This document shows, in pieces, positions 1-5,492 of a stretch of DNA of 10,245 nt. Made by a program: the position numbers and the translations under genes. Within the stretch, counting starts at the first letter, position 1. Every line of letters begins with the position of its first letter. This stretch comes from Lachnospiraceae bacterium (GTDB taxonomy: Bacteria; Bacillota; Clostridia; Lachnospirales; Lachnospiraceae). The DNA is taken from NCBI GenBank assembly GCA_003488965.1, contig DNJW01000323.1, positions 1-10,245 on the forward strand. Reading direction: 5' to 3'. Below the pieces are notes generated by a model. That model was not told the DNA's origin, did not search any database, and saw only the letters and a program-made list of their open reading frames with translations.

Positions 1-98
1 CAATGACAAGTGCAGAATCACTAAATTTCGCAACCTGTTACATATGATATCTTACCTTTAAAAAAACAAGAATTATAGGTGCGATTTTGACTCTTTTT

Positions 99-114
99 AA
101 GTCAATATTGACTT
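99..114. promoter_or_regulatory. Perfect 16-bp palindrome, likely operator
   Basis: AAGTCAATATTGACTT reads identically on both strands. A further TTGACT half lies at 87-92, so three TTGACT/AGTCAA half-sites are clustered within 28 bp. The right half overlaps the proposed -35 box of the downstream AraC-type gene. This is what a dimeric repressor or autoregulatory site looks like. Which protein binds is unknown; AraC proteins usually prefer direct repeats, so it may belong to another regulator. Confidence 0.45.
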
Positions 115-136
115 CCATCCTTTTTCTTGATACGTT
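108..136 (+). promoter_or_regulatory. Possible promoter of the AraC-type regulator
   Basis: TTGACT (108-113), a 17-base spacer and TACGTT (131-136) fit a weak vegetative promoter reading toward the gene at 234. The -10 match is poor, so this is tentative. It would give a leader of about 90 bases containing the 141-166 repeat. Confidence 0.3.
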
Positions 137-140
137 ATAA

Positions 141-166
141 GTAATTCCGAAACCATCAAACTTGTC
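141..166 (+). repeat. Short dispersed repeat, copy 1
   Basis: Twenty of 24 bases match the sequence at 10220-10243 at the opposite end of the window. The conserved blocks are GTAATT, CGAAACC and AAACTTG, with four substitutions. Both copies are intergenic and lie upstream of a gene. A short repeat spread through the genome is likely, but two copies in one window cannot prove it. Confidence 0.4.
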
Positions 167-233
167 GCCAGAATATTCTCACAGCCTAAATTTTCACAAA
201 TACTTATAAATACCCAAAGAAAAAGGAAAACCT

Positions 234-1073
234 ATGAATTCATATTACGAAACACTTCCAAAAAATCAAACAAACGGTATTTCCATCGCCTATGCAACTG
301 CACCCGGCGGTTATTTTCCGCTGCATTGGCATGAGGAACTGGAAATCTTGTATCCGTTAAACGGAACTGCGGATATTACTATAGAAGGGAAAAAATTCCG
401 GCTCGTCAACAAACATATGCTTGTGATAGAATCGCGCAAGGTCCACAGCACCTATACCTACGACGAGCTGTCCATGTTTGTCTGTATTCATATTTCCAGA
501 AAGCATATGCGGCAGTATCTGCCGGAAATAGATACCTATCAAATACGATGTACCCCAGAGGATGCTTCCGAAGAGCAGTTTCCGGCCTACCGGGGCATCT
601 GTGAACTGCTGGAACAGCTGACCCGGCTATATATGGAAGAACCGCCTACGTACCGTATGGAAGCAGACGGTCTGGTACTTCAGATTTTATCCCGGTTAAT
701 CCGCCGCTTTTCCGTCAGACTGCCCTCCCCCTCCCATACCGGGGATACTTTGGCAATGGAACGCATCCGTGATGTAATTACCTATACTGAAGAACATTTC
801 AGGGAACCGGTTACATTGGATGACGTCACAGGCCTGTTGGGACTCGGCAAAGAATATTTCTGCCGTTTTTTCAAAAAAAATATGGGAATGTCTTTCCTGA
901 ATTATCTGAACGAAGTGCGGCTTGCCCACACCTATGATGATTTGTTAAATACAAACGCCCCCATTTCCGCAGTCATGGAGGCGAACGGTTTTACCAGCCA
1001 GAAATTGTTTAATTCCTCTTTTAAAGCCTTATATGGATGTACTCCTTCCGCCGTCCGGAAGGAACATGCATAG
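234..1073 (+). CDS. AraC-family transcriptional regulator with N-terminal cupin
   Basis: This is a 279-residue DNA-binding regulator of the common AraC layout. Residues about 20-90 form a cupin-like sensor domain, visible in HWHEELEIL (31-39) followed by a beta-rich stretch. Residues about 175-276 form the double helix-turn-helix; the second unit is recognisable in the region ending GFTSQKLFNSSFKALYGCTPSAVR (here GF at 252-253, F-Y-G-C-TP near 263-271). Family members of this type usually sense a small ligand, often a sugar, and control a neighbouring gene set. The start is supported by AAGGA about 7 bases upstream. It is the only + strand gene, convergent with the small kinase, so its target is probably itself or a gene left of the window. 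The ligand cannot be read from the sequence. Confidence 0.9.
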   Translation: MNSYYETLPKNQTNGISIAYATAPGGYFPLHWHEELEILYPLNGTADITIEGKKFRLVNKHMLVIESRKVHSTYTYDELSMFVCIHISRKHMRQYLPEIDTYQIRCTPEDASEEQFPAYRGICELLEQLTRLYMEEPPTYRMEADGLVLQILSRLIRRFSVRLPSPSHTGDTLAMERIRDVITYTEEHFREPVTLDDVTGLLGLGKEYFCRFFKKNMGMSFLNYLNEVRLAHTYDDLLNTNAPISAVMEANGFTSQKLFNSSFKALYGCTPSAVRKEHA

Positions 1074-1112
1074 GCATTCTTCTTAAAAGATTTTGCCCTG
1101 TCAGACCTTTTT

Positions 1113-1619
1113 TTATCCTCTAGGCAATATTTTTTTCAGAAACATCCCAAAATCCTCCCTTGCCTCCGACAGCGGCTTATTATTGTGATAAACATAATCA
1201 TACTCATAATTTTCCACATTATCGTCCGAATCATTTCCCCAGTTTTTCAGAAGATTGTCCCGGCGTATTAAAAGGGTAACACAAGGCACTCCCACATATC
1301 TCCTGAACTTCTCTATTTCCTCTCCCTCCCTTATATGGACAAAAAGAATCTGTATATCGCTATGCAGAAAATTTTCATATTCCTCCGTCAGGTACCGGTA
1401 AGGCAAATCGTTATATTCTACAAATATTTTTTTCAGGTCCGCCAGAAATTTTCTGGACTTCGGATCCTTTTCCCCCTGCCATCCGTGCTGGCGGGCAATC
1501 TCCTTAATGGGAGTAATCGCTGAAATGCTCTTTACTTTATATTTTTCGCCTGCAAAATCACATAAGGTATCCTTGCCTACCCCGCCGTTTCCGTTGATAA
1601 TGATAACCGTCTTTTCCAT
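1113..1619 (-). CDS. P-loop (deoxy)nucleotide monophosphate kinase-like protein
   Basis: This is a 168-residue cytosolic protein with a clear Walker A loop near the N terminus, NGNGGVGKDT (residues 9-18). An Asp follows the Lys, as in phage-type deoxynucleoside monophosphate kinases and related small kinases, rather than the usual Ser/Thr. ILFVHIREGEEIEKF (about 93-107) looks like the Walker B strand and following helix. DxVENYxYDYVxxNN near 134-146 is typical of the C-terminal end of this fold. It probably phosphorylates a small nucleotide-like substrate, but the substrate is not identifiable. It has its own candidate promoter at 1681-1709 and lies 107 bases downstream of the MFS gene. The ribosome binding site is weak (AAGGTGAG is rather far upstream; AGAGAG is adjacent). 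The function call rests mainly on the P-loop. Confidence 0.7.
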   Translation of the reverse strand: MEKTVIIINGNGGVGKDTLCDFAGEKYKVKSISAITPIKEIARQHGWQGEKDPKSRKFLADLKKIFVEYNDLPYRYLTEEYENFLHSDIQILFVHIREGEEIEKFRRYVGVPCVTLLIRRDNLLKNWGNDSDDNVENYEYDYVYHNNKPLSEAREDFGMFLKKILPRG

Positions 1620-1680
1620 CTCTCTATTCTCTCACCTTCATGCCGGCAATGAACCCCGCCTCTACGAATTTTCTCCATAA

Positions 1681-1709
1681 AGTTTAACATAAAGCCAAAA
1701 TACACACAA
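1681..1709 (-). promoter_or_regulatory. Possible promoter of the small kinase gene
   Basis: On the - strand, TTGTGT (1709-1704), a 17-base spacer and TAAACT (1686-1681) read toward the kinase start at 1619. The match is moderate (TTG in the -35 box, TA and final T in the -10 box). It suggests the kinase may be expressed independently of the pump upstream. Confidence 0.3.
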
Positions 1710-1726
1710 TAGACAGATTTCCGATT

Positions 1727-2977
1727 TCATATAGAATCCATATATCTTTTGAGAATATTTCTTGTCATAACAGCAATTATCAGGGAAATGACACCCGAAA
1801 AAAAGACAGCCGCATACTCAAATCCTTCACAGATTTCAAACAGAATGCCGTATAACGCATTTCCCAGAGGCTGTGCACACATAGATACGGTGATGCTGAC
1901 TGCAATCACCTTTCCCACAAAATACTGCGGTGTTTCCGTCTGCAGAAAAGCCATCATCTGCACCGTAAAAACAGTGGAAAAAAACATAATAATAAAACAG
2001 CATACAGTTATCACCATATAATTTACCATCCCGGATGAAAAAAGTACCAATGCGGCGCCCGCCGGAAACACACAAAATGCGCTTCCTATTATCAGATTGC
2101 CCGCCTTTTGGATTGCCAGCCTATGGGCGAAAACACCTGCGCAGATACCGCCTGCCAGTCCGCCTGCTGCCAACACGCCCTCGGCAAAGCCATAAAGCCT
2201 GTTTGCCTGCGCCGCATCCAAGCTAAGTACCTCTGTTATCAGATACGGCAATGCGACAAGAATCATCGAAGACAAGAACAGATTAATTCCGCATACTGCC
2301 AGAAGCACCTTCCCGATTACCGGTTTTTCCCTCCGGATAAAACGGATACTTTCCGTAAAATCAGTCCAGGCAGTCTTCCATACACTTCCGTCTGCTGCCT
2401 GTTTTTGGTAAGGTATCTTAATAAAAATTTCCATAACTGCCGAGATGACAAAACACACCATACAGACCCATAAGATAGACCCCAATCCATATGCACTGTA
2501 TAAAATCCCTCCTAATACCGGGCCGATTAAAGACGCGAAAGAACCTACCGTATTAATCACGGAATTGGCCGCCATAAAATTATCCTGGCTTACCAATGCG
2601 GGTATACTTGCCTGCACGGATGGCTGGTATGCTCCCGCAATACCATATAAAAGCATCAGCGTAACGGTCAGCAGCAGCACAATAGAAACTTTATCCATCA
2701 GCAAAGAAAATACCAGAATAACCGCTGCCGTAAAAAAATCCAATATCACCATGATATTTCTTTTATTGACCCTGTCTGCCACAATGCCGCCTATGGGTGA
2801 AAGCAAAATGGCGGGAATAAAAGCACATGCGGTTACCGTTCCGTAAAGCGCCGACGAGCCTGTCGCATTTAATAAATACAGCGGCAGCGCAAATCTTATT
2901 CCTGCATTGCCAAACAATGAAATAATCTGTCCGATAACCACCAGTGTAAAATCCTTTGAAAATAATTTTTGATTCAT
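1727..2977 (-). CDS. MFS drug-efflux transporter (MFS_3 / DHA3 type), downstream of tetR
   Basis: This 416-residue inner-membrane protein has about 12 hydrophobic segments and belongs to the proton-driven major facilitator superfamily. The motif A loop between helices 2 and 3 reads GGIVADRVNKRN, close to the G-x-x-x-D-R-x-x-R/K-K/R pattern. The overall pattern is that of the MFS_3 group, which includes macrolide pumps such as MefA, though the substrate cannot be predicted. An in-frame extension upstream to 3067 exists, but I choose the ATG at 2977: it has GGAG five bases before it, and the protein then begins with the typical MNQKLF-SKDF cytosolic tail. It follows tetR by 181 bases and is probably read from the TetR-controlled promoter. 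Its 5' spacer contains a 13-bp tandem repeat. Confidence 0.88.
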   Translation of the reverse strand: MNQKLFSKDFTLVVIGQIISLFGNAGIRFALPLYLLNATGSSALYGTVTACAFIPAILLSPIGGIVADRVNKRNIMVILDFFTAAVILVFSLLMDKVSIVLLLTVTLMLLYGIAGAYQPSVQASIPALVSQDNFMAANSVINTVGSFASLIGPVLGGILYSAYGLGSILWVCMVCFVISAVMEIFIKIPYQKQAADGSVWKTAWTDFTESIRFIRREKPVIGKVLLAVCGINLFLSSMILVALPYLITEVLSLDAAQANRLYGFAEGVLAAGGLAGGICAGVFAHRLAIQKAGNLIIGSAFCVFPAGAALVLFSSGMVNYMVITVCCFIIMFFSTVFTVQMMAFLQTETPQYFVGKVIAVSITVSMCAQPLGNALYGILFEICEGFEYAAVFFSGVISLIIAVMTRNILKRYMDSI

Positions 2978-3033
2978 TTTTTCTCCATTTCCTATAATTA
3001 ATTCTTTTCCACGGAATATACAAACCGGACGTT

Positions 3034-3047
3034 GGTATGTATATACC
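3034..3047. promoter_or_regulatory. Dyad upstream of the second MFS gene, resembling a TetR half-site
   Basis: GGTATGTATATACC has arms GGTAT/ATACC around GTAT, 57 bases before the MFS start. The - strand contains ACATACC, identical to a half-site of the operator at 3830-3848, but the two halves are arranged back to front compared with that operator. It may be a second TetR site or chance. I could not find a good promoter next to it. Confidence 0.25.
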
Positions 3048-3086
3048 TGAAAAAATATCCGCCCCATATAGGACAGATATCAGCTG

Positions 3087-3138
3087 CATAAATGCAGCAC
3101 ATAAATGCAGCACATAAATACAGCATATAAATGCGGTG
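3087..3138. repeat. Four tandem 13-bp repeats between tetR and the MFS gene
   Basis: The unit CATAAATGCAGCA occurs at 3087-3099 and exactly again at 3100-3112. It recurs with one change at 3113-3125 and more diverged at 3126-3138. The array begins 20 bases after the tetR stop codon and ends about 110 bases before the MFS start. The unit is not a multiple of three and no protein gene spans it. Such arrays can gain or lose copies by slippage. Confidence 0.8.
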
Positions 3139-3158
3139 CAAAACAGCAGTTGAAAATA

Positions 3159-3812
3159 TTATTTGTTTTTCTGGTATAGGGATGTCAGTTCCTGCAGTCT
3201 CTCCAAAATTTCGTCATCCACAATATCCAGTCCAAGCCCTTTCATCATCTGACGGAACACCATAAATTTGCGATAGGATTCTTCCTCGGAATTATCAAAC
3301 AGCATAGGATTCATCCAGACATTTGCTGCAAGCAGAATCAGCTCTGCCAGCTGCTCCGGATAATCCGTCTGAATGGAACCGTCTTCTATGCCCTGCCTGA
3401 TAATCGGCAAAATATAATCCGGCGCCGTTTCCTCAATGGTATCGTAGAAAATACGGAAAAAAAGCTGAGGGCTGTTCTTATAGTCAGGCGCTGCCATGAA
3501 AATATCATTCAGCTCGGACCGTTCAATTGACTTTTTAAAAATCATTTTTAACTTCTCTTTTCCGTTAATATCTCTACGGTCACGGGTCATCGCAAGCATC
3601 CGGTTCGACTCTTCCATCATCCGGTCCGTCACAGCCACCAGAATATCTTCCTTTGATTTAAAATGATGATAGATAGCCCCCTTGCTCAGTCCGCCCAAAT
3701 GATTGATAATATCCTGAATCGAAGTATGCTCATATCCCTTTTCCATAAACAGACGGGATGCCACATCCAATATCAAATTCACGGTTTCTTCCGGATGCTT
3801 ATTTCTTGCCAC
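3159..3812 (-). CDS. TetR-family transcriptional repressor
   Basis: This is a 217-residue repressor. The N-terminal DNA-binding domain (about residues 10-58) shows the TetR signature: LFMEKGYEHTSIQDI (21-35), then LSKGAIYHHFKSKEDIL (42-58). The remaining helical part is the ligand and dimer domain and is not assignable to a known inducer. The start codon is GTG at 3812, with AAGGGAG ten bases upstream. Its promoter contains two dyads (3830-3848 and 3860-3874), which strongly suggests autorepression. It sits between two MFS pump genes on the same strand, the classic position of a local regulator of drug efflux; the downstream pump is the likelier target. Confidence 0.92.
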   Translation of the reverse strand: MARNKHPEETVNLILDVASRLFMEKGYEHTSIQDIINHLGGLSKGAIYHHFKSKEDILVAVTDRMMEESNRMLAMTRDRRDINGKEKLKMIFKKSIERSELNDIFMAAPDYKNSPQLFFRIFYDTIEETAPDYILPIIRQGIEDGSIQTDYPEQLAELILLAANVWMNPMLFDNSEEESYRKFMVFRQMMKGLGLDIVDDEILERLQELTSLYQKNK

Positions 3813-3829
3813 TGTTTTCCCACTCCCTT

Positions 3830-3848
3830 AACATACCTCCGGTATGTT
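3830..3848. promoter_or_regulatory. TetR operator O1, at the transcription start
   Basis: AACATACC-TCC-GGTATGTT is a perfect 8-bp-arm dyad. It covers the expected transcription start of tetR, immediately after the -10 box, where a bound repressor would block initiation. Its sequence is related to the second dyad at 3860-3874. Confidence 0.65.
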
Positions 3849-3852
3849 TGTT

Positions 3853-3882
3853 ATAATATCATACCGGCAGTATGTATGTCAA
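3853..3882 (-). promoter_or_regulatory. tetR promoter
   Basis: On the - strand, a perfect TTGACA (3882-3877), an 18-base spacer and TATTAT (3858-3853) form the strongest promoter in this part of the window. It reads into tetR and probably the following MFS gene. The -35 box lies only three bases from the edge of the long palindrome at 3886-3990. Confidence 0.7.
3860..3874. promoter_or_regulatory. TetR operator O2, in the promoter spacer
   Basis: CATAC-CGGCA-GTATG lies entirely within the -35/-10 spacer of the tetR promoter. It shares the ATACC and GTATG halves with O1, 28 bp away centre to centre. Spacer plus start-site dyads are typical of TetR-family autoregulation. The assignment is by position and similarity only. 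Confidence 0.6.
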
Positions 3883-3885
3883 GAC

Positions 3886-3990
3886 TTATAGTAAACGACA
3901 TAACAAATTTCTGTTTCCGATTCTTGTCAAAGCCATAAATTGAAGCTTTGACAAGACCAAAAACGAATTTTCTAATGTCGTTAACTATAA
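3886..3990. repeat. Near-complete ~105-bp palindrome, MITE-like element
   Basis: The outer ends TTATAGTAAACGACAT (3886-3901) and ATGTCGTTAACTATAA (3975-3990) are inverted repeats matching at 15 of 16 positions. The core CTTGTCAAAGC ... GCTTTGACAAG is a perfect 11-bp inverted repeat around an 11-base loop. The arms between are also largely complementary, with small gaps, so almost the whole element can fold into one long hairpin. It has no coding capacity and starts three bases after the MFS stop codon. It could be a miniature inverted-repeat element or a strong structure that ends or protects the pump transcript; it lacks a U-run on either strand. No clear target-site duplication is visible. 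Confidence 0.6.
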
Positions 3991-3993
3991 AAA

Positions 3994-5280
3994 TTATATG
4001 TCCTCTTCAAACCTGTATTTCCGCAAAATTTTCCCAAAAAACAGGCAGACCAACGTTCCCGTCACTCCCAGAATCAGCATGGCCATTGCCGCCCCGGAGC
4101 CTTTCCCGCTGCCGAACATCCGCAGCAGCGTACCCCCGGCAGAAGCCTTCTGCATCACCGGCTCACATAATTCATCCACCATATAGCCGCCTAGGAAAAA
4201 GCCGATAGGAATCGTAAAAAACTGCAAGGTATTTCTGCAGGAATATACCCGTCCCTGCATGGTTTCCGGAATGGTTGCCCGCAGGATGACATCCAGATTT
4301 GCACTCATAACCGGAACCGGCAGCCATCCAATTATCTGACCCAGACACCAAAGTATGGGACTTCTCGCAAAAGCCAGCAAGAAATTTTCTGTACTTAAGG
4401 AGATTAGCATGGTTACATAAATCACCCGGATACGGTTTTTAGGCGCAGGCAACACTGTTACCATAAGACTCCCTATCAAAGTTGCAATCCCCGCACTGGA
4501 GGTCACAATTCCAAGCACCGTTTCCCCGCCGTTTTCCCTAGGAAGAATCAGTGCAGGCAACACCGCATCAAACGCCGATGCCACCAGATTTACGCCCGCC
4601 AGAAACAAAATCAAAATCAGTATCATACAGTTATTCCGCAGATAGCCAAGCCCCGCTTTTACCGATTCCGAAAAGGATTCCGTTTCATTTTCTTTTACGA
4701 TTTCCGGGATTCTGACAAACAGAAGAAGCGCCGCAAAAGCCACTCCGAAAGTTGCCAAATCCACATAAATGACCACATCCATTCCCCCAAAGGCAAACAA
4801 AGAGGTAGCAATTACCGGATTCAATATCGTTACCAGAGAGTTAGAAAGGGAACGAAGGCCGCTTGTCCGCTGATATTGCTTTTTCGGCGTAATTAAAGTC
4901 ATCGCCACATCGCCTGCCGGCTGCTGAATCGTATTCATCAGGCCGTTTACCGCATTCAGCAGATACATATGCCACGGCATAAGCAAATCATTTTTCAGCA
5001 AAACCAGTACCGTAACCGTACAGCAGGCCGCAAACGTATCGCAGGCAAGCATCACTTTCTTTTTGTTCCATCTGTCGCTAAGCGCCCCGGCAAATATGCT
5101 CATACAGACATAGGGTGCATAAGAGCAGATGGACAAAAGCGCTGTTTTCAGCGCCGATCCGGTCTGCTGATAAAGCCACAGAGTCAACGCAAAATTTGTC
5201 ATTGCACTTCCCAGCTGGGACAATGACTGCGTGCTCCAAAGAATCAGAAACGTCTTTAACTCTTTTATTAAATTCTTCAT
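3994..5280 (-). CDS. MFS drug-efflux transporter (MFS_3 / macrolide-efflux type)
   Basis: This 428-residue integral membrane protein has about 12 hydrophobic segments. Motif A in the loop after helix 2 reads AGALSDRWNKKK. The N terminus (FLILWSTQSLSQLGSAMTNF) and the overall spacing are those of the MFS_3 group that contains Mef-type macrolide pumps. Activity would be proton-coupled export of an amphipathic drug, but the substrate is inferred only from the family and leader. The start at 5280 has AAAGGAG ten bases upstream. That ribosome binding site is partly buried in a perfect 11-bp hairpin (5294-5329). The preceding 180 bases carry leader ORFs and alternative stems, so expression is probably set by translational attenuation. 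It follows the sirtuin gene by 206 bases; tetR lies just downstream. Confidence 0.88.
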   Translation of the reverse strand: MKNLIKELKTFLILWSTQSLSQLGSAMTNFALTLWLYQQTGSALKTALLSICSYAPYVCMSIFAGALSDRWNKKKVMLACDTFAACCTVTVLVLLKNDLLMPWHMYLLNAVNGLMNTIQQPAGDVAMTLITPKKQYQRTSGLRSLSNSLVTILNPVIATSLFAFGGMDVVIYVDLATFGVAFAALLLFVRIPEIVKENETESFSESVKAGLGYLRNNCMILILILFLAGVNLVASAFDAVLPALILPRENGGETVLGIVTSSAGIATLIGSLMVTVLPAPKNRIRVIYVTMLISLSTENFLLAFARSPILWCLGQIIGWLPVPVMSANLDVILRATIPETMQGRVYSCRNTLQFFTIPIGFFLGGYMVDELCEPVMQKASAGGTLLRMFGSGKGSGAAMAMLILGVTGTLVCLFFGKILRKYRFEEDI

Positions 5281-5282
5281 AT

Positions 5283-5384
5283 CTAATTTGCTCCTTTGCT
5301 TTTCTGTTTTACATATACGAAAAGCAAAGTTTGAGGACTATGCCGCCGACATCCTTTTAACCGGATATGGCTTTCAGCCTCCAT
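5283..5384 (-). CDS. Putative leader peptide with RLK stalling motif
   Basis: A 33-codon ORF starts at ATG 5384 with GAGG seven bases upstream and ends two bases before the pump's ATG. The peptide begins MEAESHIRLKGCRRHS. Arg-Leu-Lys at residues 8-10 matches the basic-X-basic pattern (RLR/RLK class) at which macrolide-bound ribosomes are known to stall in erm and msr leader peptides. The RLK codons fall on the 3' arm-loop of the stem at 5345-5371. A ribosome stopped there would block upstream pairing and change access to the pump's ribosome binding site. Translation to the end would also run through that site into the pump gene. The ORF is seen; the function is inference, and it is overlapped by other small ORFs. 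Confidence 0.45.
   Translation of the reverse strand: MEAESHIRLKGCRRHSPQTLLFVYVKQKSKGAN
5294..5329 (-). promoter_or_regulatory. Hairpin masking the MFS ribosome binding site
   Basis: In the - strand RNA, CUUUGCUUUUC (5329-5319) pairs perfectly with GAAAAGCAAAG (5304-5294) around a 14-base loop. The 3' arm includes the first four bases of the AAAGGAG ribosome binding site (5297-5291). A hairpin in this position would reduce initiation at 5280. Confidence 0.6.
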
Positions 5385-5410
5385 GCACCGTCCTCAAACT
5401 CTGCATGGAG
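5328..5410 (-). promoter_or_regulatory. Alternative stems in the MFS leader RNA (attenuator core)
   Basis: Three stems can form upstream of the masking hairpin. Stem A pairs 5410-5402 with 5387-5379 (9 bp, CUCCAUGCA/UGCAUGGAG). Stem B is a perfect 11-bp pairing of 5400-5390, which is the loop of stem A, with 5338-5328. Stem C pairs 5371-5363 with 5354-5345 (9 bp, one G-U and one bulge). A and B can coexist only as a pseudoknot. B shares two bases with the masking hairpin at 5294-5329. Perfect long pairings like these in a 200-base leader are not expected by chance. Confidence 0.6.
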
Positions 5411-5432
5411 CTTTTACAATGCACAATATCAT
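5394..5432 (-). CDS. Putative upstream leader peptide (12 residues)
   Basis: ATG at 5432 is preceded by AAAGGA with a five-base gap, a textbook ribosome binding site. The ORF encodes MILCIVKAPCRV and stops with TGA at 5396-5394, overlapping the GAGG ribosome binding site of the next leader ORF (start 5384). This allows termination-reinitiation coupling. In-frame ATGs further up (5450, 5456) and a 28-codon ORF in another frame (5460-5374) overlap it, so the real start is uncertain. Its end lies in the loop of stem A. Confidence 0.4.
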   Translation of the reverse strand: MILCIVKAPCRV

Positions 5433-5464
5433 ATATATCCTTTCTGACATTTTCATTCATGTCC

Positions 5465-5492
5465 TCTATACAACGCCTGTTCCTGCCTATAA
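5465..5492 (-). promoter_or_regulatory. Weak possible promoter for the MFS leader
   Basis: On the - strand, ATTATA (about 5493-5488) and TATAGA (5470-5465) are separated by 17 bases, which would start RNA near 5458, just ahead of the leader ORFs. The -35 match is poor, and read-through from the sirtuin gene is an alternative. Confidence 0.2.

Larger units (their letters stand above)
1..233. other. Intergenic region upstream of the AraC-type regulator
   Basis: I see no convincing coding region here. The stretch holds a perfect 16-bp palindrome (99-114), a possible promoter for the regulator (108-136), a copy of a short dispersed repeat (141-166) and a ribosome binding site (AAGGA, about 7 bases before the ATG at 234). 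Bases 4-10 and 27-34 (GACAAGT and TTTCGCAA) resemble the reverse complement of parts of the 141-166 repeat, with a longer gap between the two blocks. Confidence 0.6.

Noticed and set aside
1074..1112. Bidirectional terminator between the convergent regulator and kinase genes
   Set aside because: The T-rich stretch is present, but I found no stem of useful length.
2978..3067. N-terminal extension of the second MFS gene to 3067
   Set aside because: There is no ribosome binding site at 3067, while GGAG lies five bases before the ATG at 2977, and the extension does not resemble an MFS N terminus.
2763..3113. 116-codon - strand frame overlapping the MFS start
   Set aside because: It runs through the 13-bp repeats, lacks a ribosome binding site and overlaps the N-terminal part of a well-supported transporter gene.
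3087..3138. CRISPR array
   Set aside because: The repeats are directly adjacent 13-mers without spacers, and no cas gene is present.
5374..5460. 28-codon ORF in the MFS leader (second frame)
   Set aside because: GAGG lies only two bases before its ATG, and it overlaps two ORFs with better-spaced ribosome binding sites; it cannot be excluded.
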